Assembly (NCBI GenBank): GCA_009692845.1
Contig: SHYK01000009.1
Location: forward strand, 1 to 38,434
DNA length: 38,434 nt
Direction: 5' to 3'
DNA from: Chloroflexota bacterium
GTDB taxonomy: Bacteria > Chloroflexota > UBA6077 > SHYK01
A program made the position numbers and the translations under genes. Positions 7,153 to 16,122 of the stretch are shown here, in pieces (the first letter of the stretch is position 1; every line of letters starts with the position of its first letter). The notes beneath the pieces are model-generated. The model did no database searches and had not been told where the DNA came from. It saw nothing but the letters and a program-made list of their open reading frames with translations.

Positions 7153-8076
7153 TTATAACGTGCGCAGGAAGGCTACCCAGCCGGTCACGGTGACCATGCT
7201 GATCGCGGTGGTCAGCAAAGCGATCGTCGAGACCAGCTCGGGCTCGGCATCGAACTCGGCCGCGATGAGCGTGGCATTGACGGCGCTGGGCATCGCGGAC
7301 TCCAGCACCAAGACGCTTCGGGTGACCGCGGAAGGCCCGAGCAAACCGGTCAGCGCAAGACCAATCGTCGGAGAAACCACCAGCCGCCCGACCACCGCCG
7401 CCCAGGCTCGCGGTCCAATGGCCCGGGGGGTGATTGACGCCAGCTGCATGCCGAGCAGGATGAGAATGACGGGGATGGCGCCGCCGGAAAGGACCGTGGT
7501 GGCCCTCAGCACTGCCACCGGCAGCTCAAAGCCCGAAACTCGAATCGCCAGGGCGAGCAGCGCACCCCAGAGCACGGGCATGCGGAATACAGTGGCCAGG
7601 GCTCGTCGCCAGGGCAGCTTCCCGCCGGCCGCCACGAATACGCCCACGGTATAAGTCAGGATATTTTCGAACACCACAAAGACGGCGGCGCGGTCGAATC
7701 CGTCCTGTCCGAATGCGAACAGATTGACCGGCAAGCCGTAATTGGCGGCGTTGAGGAAGGCCACGCCCAGGGTGAAGCCGGCCGCCTGGGACCGCGTGGC
7801 GCCGGTCCAGCGCGCGCTGAGCATGCTCAATGGCACCAGGACCAGCGTCAGCAGCACCACGTAGGTGCCAATGCGGGCGATCTCGGCCCCGGCCAGTTGG
7901 GTGTTGAGCAGGGTCTGGAAGAGGAGCGCGGGGACCAGTAGATAGAGGGCCAGCCGGGCTATCGGCTGGGGGTCGATCGCCAGGACCCGCCGCCCCACGA
8001 AGCCGACCGCCGCGATCAAGAACACCGGGAGCACGATGTCGACGAGGATCCGCGCCAGCTCGAGCACTTCGCTCAC
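7153..8076 (-). CDS. AEC-family (auxin efflux carrier-like) permease
   Basis: A protein of 307 residues with about ten hydrophobic segments in two similar halves. Each half contains a broken helix around a proline/asparagine motif: 'LVPALLFQTLL' and 'FLNAANYGLPVNLFAFG' in the first, and 'LGMQLASI' and 'ESAMPSAVNATLIAAEFDAEPELVS' in the second. These are hallmarks of the AEC/MleP fold, which transports organic anions such as malate, or auxin in plants. It starts with GTG at 8076. The substrate is unknown. It lies just upstream of the flavin split-barrel gene on the same strand. Confidence 0.85.
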   Translation of the reverse strand: MSEVLELARILVDIVLPVFLIAAVGFVGRRVLAIDPQPIARLALYLLVPALLFQTLLNTQLAGAEIARIGTYVVLLTLVLVPLSMLSARWTGATRSQAAGFTLGVAFLNAANYGLPVNLFAFGQDGFDRAAVFVVFENILTYTVGVFVAAGGKLPWRRALATVFRMPVLWGALLALAIRVSGFELPVAVLRATTVLSGGAIPVILILLGMQLASITPRAIGPRAWAAVVGRLVVSPTIGLALTGLLGPSAVTRSVLVLESAMPSAVNATLIAAEFDAEPELVSTIALLTTAISMVTVTGWVAFLRTL

Positions 8077-8128
8077 GCTCGCCGCCGGGGATCCATCTCG
8101 CAGTGAACCGTAAGTACCTTGGGGGTGA

Positions 8129-8143
8129 GGGGCCGAAGGCCCC
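8129..8143 (-). terminator. GC-rich hairpin after the secreted hypothetical gene
   Basis: GGGGCC-GAA-GGCCCC forms a 6-bp perfect stem with a three-base loop, 30 bases after the stop of the minus-strand gene at 8173. There is no U-tract, so it may be an intrinsic terminator of the U-less kind or a stabilising hairpin. Confidence 0.45.
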
Positions 8144-8172
8144 AGGGGGCGGATGGGCGGGGTATTGTCAGA

Positions 8173-8742
8173 TTAGGATCTTTGCTCGACGGCCATGTTC
8201 CAGAGGCGCACGTTGTAGGTCGTCAGCTTGAAGAAGTAGGTGCCAGCGGGCAGCCTGGGTTCATAGACGCTGGCGTCCGCGTTGAAGCAGCTTCCAGCCT
8301 CGAAGCTTCCATTGCCTTTGAGGATATCGATACAAACCGAGGCCACCCGGTTATAGATGGAATTGTCCAGCTGACCCAGAAAGTCGACCTTGATCCGCCA
8401 GGGGGTTCCATCGATGACCACCTGCTCGGTTTGCCGCGCGACGCACACTTCATTGCAGTTGTTGGCGCGGTTCCAGCCTGCGATCTGTCTCCACTGCGGA
8501 GCTGCCGCCGAGGCTTGGGTCACCAGAGGGAGCTTAGCGGGGCCGCCATCCGTGTAGCCGGCCAATTCATCGTCGGTTATCACCTCAGGTGATAGCTGGT
8601 ATCGGGCGCCCGCGACGATCAGGTAGAGGCCCCCATCCGAGATCTGCACCAGGCGCCACGAGTCCTGGGCGCTGGCCAGCCCGTTGATCCCAAGGACCAA
8701 TACAACGGCAGCGACCAAGGCGCCGACAATCCTGATTTTCAA
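8173..8742 (-). CDS. secreted hypothetical protein, 189 aa
   Basis: The N-terminus (MKIRIVGALVAAVVLVLGIN, then GLASAQ) is a textbook Sec signal peptide cut after ALASA-type residues near 26. The mature protein starts DSWRLVQISDGGLYLIVAGA, followed by 'RYQLSPEVITDDELAGY', a pattern shared by many uncharacterised Chloroflexota secreted proteins in which a displayed value is read 'LYLIVxGxRYxLxPxxItDdELaxxxdG'. Four cysteines (NNCNEVC, VCIDI, SCFNA) probably form disulfides. The C-terminal 'GTYFFKLTTYNVRLWNMAVEQ' resembles a beta-sandwich edge. No function can be assigned. Confidence 0.72.
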   Translation of the reverse strand: MKIRIVGALVAAVVLVLGINGLASAQDSWRLVQISDGGLYLIVAGARYQLSPEVITDDELAGYTDGGPAKLPLVTQASAAAPQWRQIAGWNRANNCNEVCVARQTEQVVIDGTPWRIKVDFLGQLDNSIYNRVASVCIDILKGNGSFEAGSCFNADASVYEPRLPAGTYFFKLTTYNVRLWNMAVEQRS

Positions 8743-8875
8743 GCTCCTTGCTTCTTCTACGGGTTACCGATAGTCCGATGCACCTAACGTGGCTTGGCGT
8801 TGCCTGAACACGCCATTCGTGGATCGAGGGCTGAACCATCCGCGGTTTCGGGCTATTTGCGCACAGAGCCACGGG

Positions 8876-8959
<84 letters not shown>

Positions 8960-9097
8960 GCGGAGTGAAATTATAACTGGCGAGCGCGCCTATCGATCTG
9001 GTGCGATCTCGAACGCTTTCCGGAGGGCTCTGGCCGACTCCATCGTCGCGATCTTGGCCTGATCAATCCGCGCATGGAGCGGCCTTGGGGAATCCGG

Positions 9098-9268
9098 CTA
9101 CGCGAAGACCGCGCTTACCGCGAAAATGAGTCCTGGGATCACGTCGCTGGCATCCAGCGTGTCTTCAATCGAGAAACGACGCCGGTCCTGCAACGAGCGT
9201 ACCGCTTCGATAGTCTGAGAATCGGGATAGATGACGAGACGTTTCGGAGCGCTATTCACGTGGGCAGC
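9098..9268 (-). pseudogene. C-terminal relic of a Uma2-family nuclease-like gene
   Basis: A minus-strand frame of 56 codons, too short to stand out as an ORF, reads PKRLVIYPDSQTIEAVRSLQ and then DRRRFSIEDTLDASDVIPGL up to a TAG at 9098-9100. This matches the end of Uma2 (PF05685) proteins, 'vlViyPexxtvxvyrxxgxxxxlxxdDtLdggDvlPGfxlpvaelF'. The PD-(D/E)XK active-site part is missing, and an in-frame stop at 9269-9271 closes it upstream. It overlaps the end of the repeat-protein gene by 17 bases. It is a remnant of a widespread accessory family. Confidence 0.5.
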
Positions 9269-10001
9269 CTAAGGCCAAAAGGGCGAGGTCTGGGTCGATA
9301 GCTCCAGAGACGAATTGATTTTTCGTGAGCCTGGCGACAACACGCCCGTCAGAAACGACATATGGTCCTTGGCTTGAGAACTCGTTATATGGGCTGAGCG
9401 ACGAGAACGGATTCCCATATTGGGCGAACTCTTGCTTGATACTCAGAGAGGAAAATGGGTTTCCGTACCGACCAAAATCGTTGCAGATGGAATCGCTAGA
9501 AAACGGGTTGCTAGAGAGCGTCCCGATATACGTCCCATCGGAGGCCACGAGCCTGGCGCCCTCCAGAAACATTGCTAGGTCGGCCAGTGCGGTCCTTCGA
9601 GGCGGCGGTGCCGTCGTCGCCGCAGGCGGCACCTGAGTGGCAACTGATGCATTCGCGGGCAGTCCGGAACTAGGCCATCCTGTGTAATGCCCATCGCTCC
9701 ACTGTCGGGTCAGCCATATGCTTCCGTCGGTGCGGCGCTCCGCAAACTCTCGCGCCTGCACCGAAAAGCTTCCGTCGGACCACTGCCAGACATAAAACTG
9801 CCGCCCGTCGGGCTGGCCCTCAGGATACTCGCGAGCAGCTACAGTGTACGAACCATCACCCCATTGCCCTATCGTGTAAGTGCGCCCGTACGCTCTCCGT
9901 TCTGAGTACACACGATCCGGTCAGTGGGCACTCGTGGTACTTGCAGGTAGGCCAACTAGCGCGATTACCGCAAGAAGCAGAACTAATCGTGTCCTCTGCA
10001 T
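9252..10001 (-). pseudogene. secreted tandem-repeat protein with an in-frame TGA after the signal peptide
   Basis: The natural start is the ATG at 10001, with GAGG nine bases upstream. It encodes a signal peptide, MQRTRLVLLLAVIALVGLPA followed by STTSAH, and then a TGA at 9921-9923. The same frame continues past it (PDRVYSERRAYGRT) for another 220 codons to the true end at 9252. The downstream part has three repeats of about 23 residues built on QW(S/G)DGS(Y/F). A Pro/Ala linker follows, then three units with NPFSS and an E/D-F-x-x-(Y/Q)-G spacing. Either the gene is inactivated, the stop is read through, or an internal GTG at 9911 makes a protein that cannot be exported. Function is unknown. 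Confidence 0.6.
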
Positions 10002-10465
10002 GTTGGCCTCAAAATCCTTTTCTTTGCCACCATTTGGCGGGCGAGATCTGCCGAAAACACGTTCCGGCGCCTAGACACCGGTGTGGGTAAGCCTTGGCAG
10101 GAACGCTTCACCTCGGTCCTCCCAGAAGGACTGCCATGGTAGGCATGCTATCACCGCCGCTAAAGGGGAACAACTGTCACGGTGACTTTACAACAACGGT
10201 TACTCAGATTCCCTACGTTGGCAAGCGGCGACCCCGCGATGCCGCGGCGCGCGAGGCCTCGACGAATCGACAGTCCTGGTCCGTAGGAGCCGCCGTATCA
10301 ACTCCGCCTCTCTCGCATAGTGGTCGCCATAGTGATCTGACGCAGGAGTCACTCGATAGGCGGGCTGTGCCCTGCCCCCATTCCTTGGTCCACTCACAAC
10401 TTGAGTACGGCCGTCTCGAAAGGGGCTTCTCACTCGCCCCCACCACTTGGCACATTGACCAATAG
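10002..10465. other. gap without recognisable gene
   Basis: About 460 bases between the secreted repeat gene and the kinase relic. Frames on both strands lack family resemblance and look like chance frames. The tail of the kinase reading frame runs through here but no longer resembles a kinase. Confidence 0.35.
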
Positions 10466-11304
10466 TCGCTGACCCCACCATCATCCCGGCCTGGGTCAAC
10501 CGACTTCGATCCATGGCTACCGCGAGCCCAAAGTCGCCGATCTTGGCTCGCCCGTCAGCGGTAAGCCAGACGTTCCCGGGTTTGAGGTCCCGGTGGACGA
10601 TGCCCTTCTCGTGGGCGAACTCCAGACCCTGGACCGTCTCCAGCGCGATCTGGATTGCTCTTTCCATGGGCATCCGATGGTCGGGCGCTTCCTCGATCAA
10701 GCCCTCGACGTCGCCACCGCTCATCAGCTCGGTGACGATGAAGGGCTGGGTCCCATCTCCGTCCGGCAAAGGCTCCGACCCGAGATCGAAGACCGACACG
10801 ATATTGGGGGTGAGTGCCCAGGCGCCCCATCGCCTGGGCTTCCCGGGTGACGCGCTCCTTCCCCAGGTCGTCTAGGCCGTCGGTCTTGATGAGGGCAAAG
10901 GCGACGTCGCGGTCCAGGAGGGTGTCATGGGCAAGGTAGACGCGCTTCTTTCCGCCCTCCCCGAGGAACTACTTCACCTGGTAGCGGCCCCCGACGAAGG
11001 AAATAGGAAGGGCCCGCCCACCAACCCCCTGCCCCGATGCTCGGGGCGCACCGTTCGGGACGGCACCCGGTGAGGGGGGTACTTCGAGGGCCTGAGCACC
11101 AACGGCGCTCGGCGCGACCCCGAACTCGCCCGAGCTAGCGTCGCGGGATACAGCGGCCAGCAAGGCCAGTGCGTCGGCGTTCTGGGGATCGAGCCGCAGA
11201 ACCGCCTCGGCCCGAGCCTTGACATCGGCCCAATCGAGCCGGTCGAGCGCCTGTTCGGCCTGGCCCAGGAGCCGTTGGACCTGCCGCTCCATGAAGTCAG
11301 TCAT
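10466..11304 (-). pseudogene. inactivated Ser/Thr protein kinase (PknB-like) with N-terminal helical domain
   Basis: From the ATG at 11304 the protein has a TPR-like segment (VQRLLGQAEQALDRLDWADV... LRLDPQNADALALLAAV), a Pro-rich linker and then ALPISFVGGRYQVK. There a TAG (10969-10971) interrupts what should continue as FLGEGGKKRVYLAHDTLLDR, the glycine loop. Further on, one extra C in CACCCCCAAT near 10805-10815 shifts the frame between GTHP and NIVSVFDLG. After that come the catalytic HRDLKPGN, the DFG (IGDFGLAVAMDRSRLTQAGM) and MVGS. The sequence then departs from the family before the APE motif, so the C-lobe and any downstream TPR/cyclase region are lost. Three independent lesions make it a clear pseudogene of a kinase type common in Chloroflexota. 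Confidence 0.85.
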
Positions 11305-11353
11305 CGATCACCCTCGCTATTCCTCGAAGAGCGCAAAACGCCGCCCGTCGATT

Positions 11354-12646
11354 CTAGTGCCGCACAGGCGGCGGCGGCGCCTTGGCGGTGAAGATGCAGA
11401 TCGCCCCGGCCATCGCCACGAAGGACATGACTGTGAAAATGAGCCGGTAGTCCCCGGTCAGATCCGCCATGAGCCCCGATATCACCGGTGCGGCAATCGT
11501 CACCGGTGTGGCCACCGAGTCCATCCAGCCGCGAATGACCCCCTGCGATCTCCGCCCGAAGAATTCGCCTTGCAGCGCGTTTCGCACTGGGGTCCGCATC
11601 CCCCACCCGATGCCATACAGCACCGCGTACATCAGCGCCATTGGCAAGGAAGTGGCCAGGCCCAGCACGAACTGAGACAGCGCCACCATGGCGAGGGCGC
11701 CGCCGTAGACGACATTCTTGGGTAACCGGTCGCCGAAGTAGCCGCCTACCAGCCGGGCCGGGATGTTCGTGATACTAGCCACGGTGTAAACGAATGCGGC
11801 GGTCGTCCGCTCCAATCCAACCCCTTGCTCCAGGTGAAGGAACAGGTGGACGCTTACCGCGCCCGCCCCCAACCCGGACAGCGCGTTTCCCAGCACCAGG
11901 AGCCAGAACGAGCGCGTGTGGAGCGCTTCCTGGAGCGTGAAATCAACCTCTTCGGCCACTAGCGGGCCAGCATTGGCGCCGTCGGTCGGATCCGGAGTGG
12001 GCTCGCCGTCCATGCGCAGCCCGTATGGCTCGGGCGCCCGTCGGTAGTAGATGAGGCAGGGAATCGCCGATACCCAGGCTAGGAGGCCAGATGCGATGGC
12101 CGACGTCCGCCAATCGAAGACGGTCTGCATGACGACCAGCGCCGGAACGCCCACGATGCCTGCGATGGGGAACCCCATCACCGCCCACGAGTTCGCGATC
12201 GACCGTTTCCGTCGGAACCAGTGGTTGATCATCACCGACATCAGGAAGATCGACGCGAAGCCGTTTCCGATCGCCACGATGATGTTGGCCAAGTAGTACA
12301 TCCAAAGGTTCTCGACCAGCCCGAACATGATCAAGCCCAGGCCGGTCAGAAAGCTGCCCAGCCCCACCATAAATCGCGGGCCGAAGCGGTCGATCATCCA
12401 GCCGCTCAATGGCCCTAGGGCGGCGCCCTCGAGTTGGGTAATGGAACGCGGTCCGGCCAGGAGGGCTCGGCTCCAGCCGAACTCCTGCTGAAGCGGCCCC
12501 AGGTAGGTGGCGAACCCCTGGTTGGTGAGCCCGGTCCCGAACTCCTTCAGGGCGGTCACCACTACGATGACCCACCCGTAGAATGGCCGCTTCTGGCCGG
12601 GCCACGGATACCAGGGAAGCTTCAGCGGAGTCGCAACCTGGAGCAT
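11354..12646 (-). CDS. major facilitator superfamily transporter
   Basis: A protein of 430 residues with twelve predicted membrane segments and a central acidic loop of about 30 residues (PTPDPTDGANAGPLVAEEVD). The MFS A-motif appears in the first half as 'GPLSGWMIDRFGPR' and in the second as 'VGGYFGDRLPKN'. The N-terminus (KRPFYGWVIVVVTALKEFGTG) resembles the oxalate/formate antiporter and monocarboxylate transporter branch, so an organic anion is a reasonable but unproven substrate. I chose the ATG at 12646 because AGAGGGG lies just upstream; a GTG precedes it by one codon. It is on the same strand as leuS, 78 bases downstream of that gene's stop. Confidence 0.85.
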   Translation of the reverse strand: MLQVATPLKLPWYPWPGQKRPFYGWVIVVVTALKEFGTGLTNQGFATYLGPLQQEFGWSRALLAGPRSITQLEGAALGPLSGWMIDRFGPRFMVGLGSFLTGLGLIMFGLVENLWMYYLANIIVAIGNGFASIFLMSVMINHWFRRKRSIANSWAVMGFPIAGIVGVPALVVMQTVFDWRTSAIASGLLAWVSAIPCLIYYRRAPEPYGLRMDGEPTPDPTDGANAGPLVAEEVDFTLQEALHTRSFWLLVLGNALSGLGAGAVSVHLFLHLEQGVGLERTTAAFVYTVASITNIPARLVGGYFGDRLPKNVVYGGALAMVALSQFVLGLATSLPMALMYAVLYGIGWGMRTPVRNALQGEFFGRRSQGVIRGWMDSVATPVTIAAPVISGLMADLTGDYRLIFTVMSFVAMAGAICIFTAKAPPPPVRH

Positions 12647-12724
12647 CACACCCCTCTGGGGATAGCTTGCCTATCGAGCCCGCATTGTAGAGGGAGATGA
12701 GGCAGCTAACGGGGACTTGAGGGG

Positions 12725-15187
12725 TCAGATGGTGACGATGTTGACCAGGCGCCCCGGCACGTAGATTACTTGCCGAATCGGGCTGTGATCCAGGTACGCC
12801 TGCACTTTCGCGCTGGCTAGCGCCAGTTCCTGGACTTGCTCTTGGCCCAGATCGGCCGCGACTTCGATCTTGTCACGCACTTTGCCATTGACCTGCAAAA
12901 CGACGGTGACCTGGCTATCCGTGACCAGGCTCGGATCAAAGCCGGGCCACGATTCGAGGTGGACGCTCTCGGTATGTCCCAGGCGATGCCAGAGCTCCTC
13001 GGCCATGTGCGGTGCGCTGGGCGCGATCAATAGCACCATGCGTTCACTGGCGTCCCGCCAGAGCTGTTTGGACACTTTCGCGCGCTGGGGCAGCAGGGCG
13101 TTGATCAGCTCCATCAGCGCAGCCAGCATCGTGTTGAAGCGGAATCGCTCCATGTCGTCGGTGACCCGCTGGGTCGTCTTGTGCAGGAGGCGAAGCACCC
13201 GATCGTCGGCCGGGCCGCTGGTTTGTGGAGCGTTCGGATCTGGCCCGTCGAGCACCAGGTTCCACAGGCGATGCAGAAAGCCCTCGATACCCGAGATCCC
13301 CTGCGGATTCCAGGGCCCGCCGCCATCGTAAGGGCCGATGAACATCAGATAGCAGCGAACCGCGTCGCCGCCTACTCGCTGGACGTAGTCATCCGGATTG
13401 ACGACGTTGCCGCGCGACTTGGACATTTTTTGGCCGTCCGGGCCGAGGATGATGCCCTGGTTGAACAGGTGTTTGAAGGGCTCGCCGAAATCGATGAGCC
13501 CCATGTTACGGAGCGCCTTGATGAAAAACCGGGCGTAGAGCAGGTGCATGGTGGCATGTTCGACGCCGCCGATGTACTGGTCCACCGGCATCCAGTATTG
13601 GACGGCCGCGCGATCGAAGGGAGCGTCCTCAATGTGGGGGTTGCAGTAGCGCAGCATGTACCAGGAGGAGTCGACAAACGTGTCCATGGTATCGGTTTCC
13701 CGGCGGGCGGGCCGGCCGCAGCGGGGACAGGTGGTATTGACAAATGCGGGGTTGTAGGTAAGCGGACTCTGTCCGGTCGGTCGAAACTCGGCATCCTCCG
13801 GGAGCAGCACCGGAAGCTGGTCTTCGGGTACCGGGACCGCCCCGTGCTCTTCGCAATAGATGATTGGAATGGGCGTCCCCCAGTAGCGCTGGCGGGAAAT
13901 GAGCCAATCCCGCACCCGGTAATTGATCTTCCGCTCGCCCACCCCAAGCGACTCGAACCACTCCGCGATCGCGATCTTGGCGGCATCTGAGTCCAGTCCG
14001 TCGAACCGCCCGGAGCGCATGAGGACGCCCAGTTCGACATAAGCCTGGCGGAGCTCGGCGGCTTCGCTGGTTGGAGGCGGGCTTGCGCTCAGGCTCGCTG
14101 GCGCGATCACCTCGCGGATCTCCAGGCCGAAATTCTGGGCGAATTCGAAATCCCGTTGATCGTGAGCAGGGACGGCCATGATGGCGCCGGTGCCGTAAGA
14201 GCCGAGCACGTAGTCTGCGATCCAGACCGGGACCCGCTCCCCGTTCGCCGGGTTGATCGCCGATATCCCGAGGGCCACTCCGGTGCGCTCGCGTTCGGTA
14301 GATAGCCGCTCGATCTCGGTAGCCCGGCGGGCTTGCTCCTGATACTGCTGGACCTGCTCGCGCTGTGCTGGCACGGTCAGCTCATCGACCAGCGGGTGCT
14401 CGGGGGCCAGCACGACGTAGGTCATGCCGAAAACGGTGTCCACGCGGGTCGTGAATACCGAGATCTCCACATCGGGCCGTTTCTCGACCGGAAGCCGAAA
14501 CTCCACGCCGTAGCTCTTCCCGATCCAGTTGCGCTGCATGGTGGTGACCCTCTCCGGCCAATCGAGGCCGGAGACGTCCAGCAGCTCTTCGGCGTAGGCA
14601 GTGATCCGGAAGAACCATTGCTCCAGCAGCCGCCGGGTGACCACGGTGTCGCAGCGCTCGCAGCGGCCCGCCACCACCTGCTCGTTGGCGAGCGTGGTCT
14701 GACAATGGGGGCACCACACGGCCGGCGCCTGCGCCCGATAGGCCAGGTCCTTTTCGAGGAACTTGAGGAAGAGCCACTGGTTCCAACGGTAGTACTCGGG
14801 GAGGCAGGTGGCGATTTCCCGATCCCAGTCGTACATGGCGCCGATGGCTTTGAGTTGAACCTCCATTCGTTTGATGGAGTCCATGGTCCACCGAAAGGGG
14901 TGGATGCCCCGGTTGATAGCGGCTTCCTCGGCTGGCAGCCCGAAGGCGTCGAAGCCCATTGGCTCCAGGACCTGAAAGCCTCGCATCCGCTTGTAGCGCG
15001 CATGCGAGTCGGCGATCGCGAAGTTGTACCAGTGGCCAATGTGGAGGTCCCCCGAGGGGTAGGGGAACATGACCAGGGAATAGTATTTGGGGCGGTCCGA
15101 TTGATCGGCGACCTTGTAGAGCCCCGACCGTTCCCACTCCGCCTGCCAGCGACGCTCGACCTCAGCCGCTCGATACTTCTCTGCCAT
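12725..15187 (-). CDS. leuS: leucyl-tRNA synthetase
   Basis: An 820-residue class I synthetase that charges tRNA-Leu. The HIGH motif is at residues 49-52 (YPSGDLHIGHWYNFAIAD) and KMSKS near 587 (GQKMSKSRGNVVNPDD). A CPHC...CERC zinc-binding pair lies near 157, and a second (CPRC) in the 480s. Between about 225 and 420 sits the CP1 editing domain, with T/D residues in 'VFTTRVDTVFGMTYVVLAPEHP' (quoted to the strand) and 'GTGAIMAVPAHDQRDFEFA'. The C-terminal anticodon-binding domain ends in the normal 'VNGKVRDKIEV' region. Length is typical of bacterial LeuRS. No T-box or leader is evident upstream; the 200-base gap to tRNA-Ala holds a dispersed repeat. Confidence 0.98.
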   Translation of the reverse strand: MAEKYRAAEVERRWQAEWERSGLYKVADQSDRPKYYSLVMFPYPSGDLHIGHWYNFAIADSHARYKRMRGFQVLEPMGFDAFGLPAEEAAINRGIHPFRWTMDSIKRMEVQLKAIGAMYDWDREIATCLPEYYRWNQWLFLKFLEKDLAYRAQAPAVWCPHCQTTLANEQVVAGRCERCDTVVTRRLLEQWFFRITAYAEELLDVSGLDWPERVTTMQRNWIGKSYGVEFRLPVEKRPDVEISVFTTRVDTVFGMTYVVLAPEHPLVDELTVPAQREQVQQYQEQARRATEIERLSTERERTGVALGISAINPANGERVPVWIADYVLGSYGTGAIMAVPAHDQRDFEFAQNFGLEIREVIAPASLSASPPPTSEAAELRQAYVELGVLMRSGRFDGLDSDAAKIAIAEWFESLGVGERKINYRVRDWLISRQRYWGTPIPIIYCEEHGAVPVPEDQLPVLLPEDAEFRPTGQSPLTYNPAFVNTTCPRCGRPARRETDTMDTFVDSSWYMLRYCNPHIEDAPFDRAAVQYWMPVDQYIGGVEHATMHLLYARFFIKALRNMGLIDFGEPFKHLFNQGIILGPDGQKMSKSRGNVVNPDDYVQRVGGDAVRCYLMFIGPYDGGGPWNPQGISGIEGFLHRLWNLVLDGPDPNAPQTSGPADDRVLRLLHKTTQRVTDDMERFRFNTMLAALMELINALLPQRAKVSKQLWRDASERMVLLIAPSAPHMAEELWHRLGHTESVHLESWPGFDPSLVTDSQVTVVLQVNGKVRDKIEVAADLGQEQVQELALASAKVQAYLDHSPIRQVIYVPGRLVNIVTI

Positions 15188-15267
15188 CTCTTTAGAGGCT
15201 AGGCATGACTGGGGGTTCTCCCTCGCGAGTCCGGGAGCGGTTCATTTTCGTGGTCATCCCGAGTCGC

Positions 15268-15311
15268 CCGTCCTGTCATTCTGAGCCTCAGCGAAGAATC
15301 TCTCGTAGGGG
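15268..15311. repeat. dispersed REP-like repeat
   Basis: The unit reads CATTCTGAGCCTCAGCGAAG followed by AATCTCTCG, a form of the well-known intergenic 'CATTCTGAGCGAAGCGAAGAATCTC' type found in many genomes. A related sequence is at 16078-16113. It lies in the gap between leuS and tRNA-Ala. Confidence 0.6.
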
Positions 15312-15394
15312 GACGCTGTGATTCAGGAAGACTTTGTTCGCTTCGCGTCTCAGAGCCGTCGGAGCTCAGGAGATGATCGGCGACCAATCCAGGG

Positions 15395-15466
15395 TGGAGC
15401 TGGGGGGAATCGAACCCCCGACCTCTTCCATGCCAAGGAAGCGCGCTCCCGCTGCGCCACAGCCCC
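15395..15466 (-). tRNA. tRNA-Ala (anticodon GGC)
   Basis: The minus strand reads GGGGCTG...CAGCTCC, with the alanine identity pair G3:U70 visible in the acceptor stem. The anticodon loop is TTGGCAT (GGC) in a CTTCC/GGAAG stem, and the T loop has GTTCGATTC. CCA is not encoded. It decodes GCC and GCU. Confidence 0.95.
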
Positions 15467-15642
15467 TGGGACTCCGAGCCTAGCTCAGGGAAGACATTTT
15501 AGCGGATCGTCCAGGGACCAGACGTGGACGGGGGGGCCCCGGATCATGGACTATTGAGGAAATGGATCAGTGGCCGGAAAGTCCAACTTAAGTTCCTAAT
15601 GGAGAGTCCAGCTGCAGATCGAGCCGTCGGAGAGATCAGATA

Positions 15643-16038
15643 GTGCGGATCGTACTGAAGAGCAAAATCCATCGCGCCACCGTAACCCAGACCGACATCG
15701 ACTACGAAGGTAGTATCGGCATCGACGCCGGGCTGCTCCGCGCGGCGGATATCTTTCCCTATGAGCAGGTCCACGTGCTCGACGTGACCAACGGCGCCCG
15801 CTTCGAAACCTACGCCATCGAGGAGGTGGAAGGCTCCGGCTGCATCTCGATCAATGGCGCCGCCGCGCGCCTTACCCACCGCGGAGACACCATCATTATC
15901 CTCAGCTACGCGATGGTTGACGAAGCGGAGGCCCACGCCGCGCAGCCCCGAATCATCGTAGTCGGCACGGACAACGCTCCCATCCTGGCGGCGCATGGTC
16001 GTACCGATGAGCCACCCCGGCTCCTCGGCCCCTCCTGA
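15643..16038 (+). CDS. panD: aspartate 1-decarboxylase
   Basis: A 131-residue protein that makes beta-alanine for pantothenate and CoA from aspartate. The proenzyme cleavage site Gly23-Ser24 is in 'DIDYEGSIGID', where Ser24 becomes the pyruvoyl group. The catalytic lysine region (SKIHRATVT), 'VTNGARFETYAIEE' and 'GSGCISINGAAARL' are all in the expected order. It starts with GTG at 15643. Length is normal. No other pan gene is adjacent; it stands between tRNA-Ala and a glycosyltransferase on the other strand. Confidence 0.96.
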   Translation: MRIVLKSKIHRATVTQTDIDYEGSIGIDAGLLRAADIFPYEQVHVLDVTNGARFETYAIEEVEGSGCISINGAAARLTHRGDTIIILSYAMVDEAEAHAAQPRIIVVGTDNAPILAAHGRTDEPPRLLGPS

Positions 16039-16077
16039 TCGGACGGCTCGACAAAGGAGGCGTCCGCACTCCTCGAC

Positions 16078-16113
16078 ATTCCTGAGAAACCGGAGCGACG
16101 AAGAATCTCTCGG
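16078..16113. repeat. dispersed REP-like repeat, second copy
   Basis: CATTCCTGAGAAACCGGAGC followed by GACGAAGAATCTCTCGG, related to the element at 15268 and located between the convergent ends of panD and the glycosyltransferase gene. Confidence 0.55.
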
Positions 16114-16122
16114 AAATGCCAA

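Noticed and set aside
15188-15394. T-box or leucine leader upstream of leuS
   Set aside because: No T-box sequence, specifier loop or Leu-rich leader peptide is visible. The gap contains a dispersed repeat instead.
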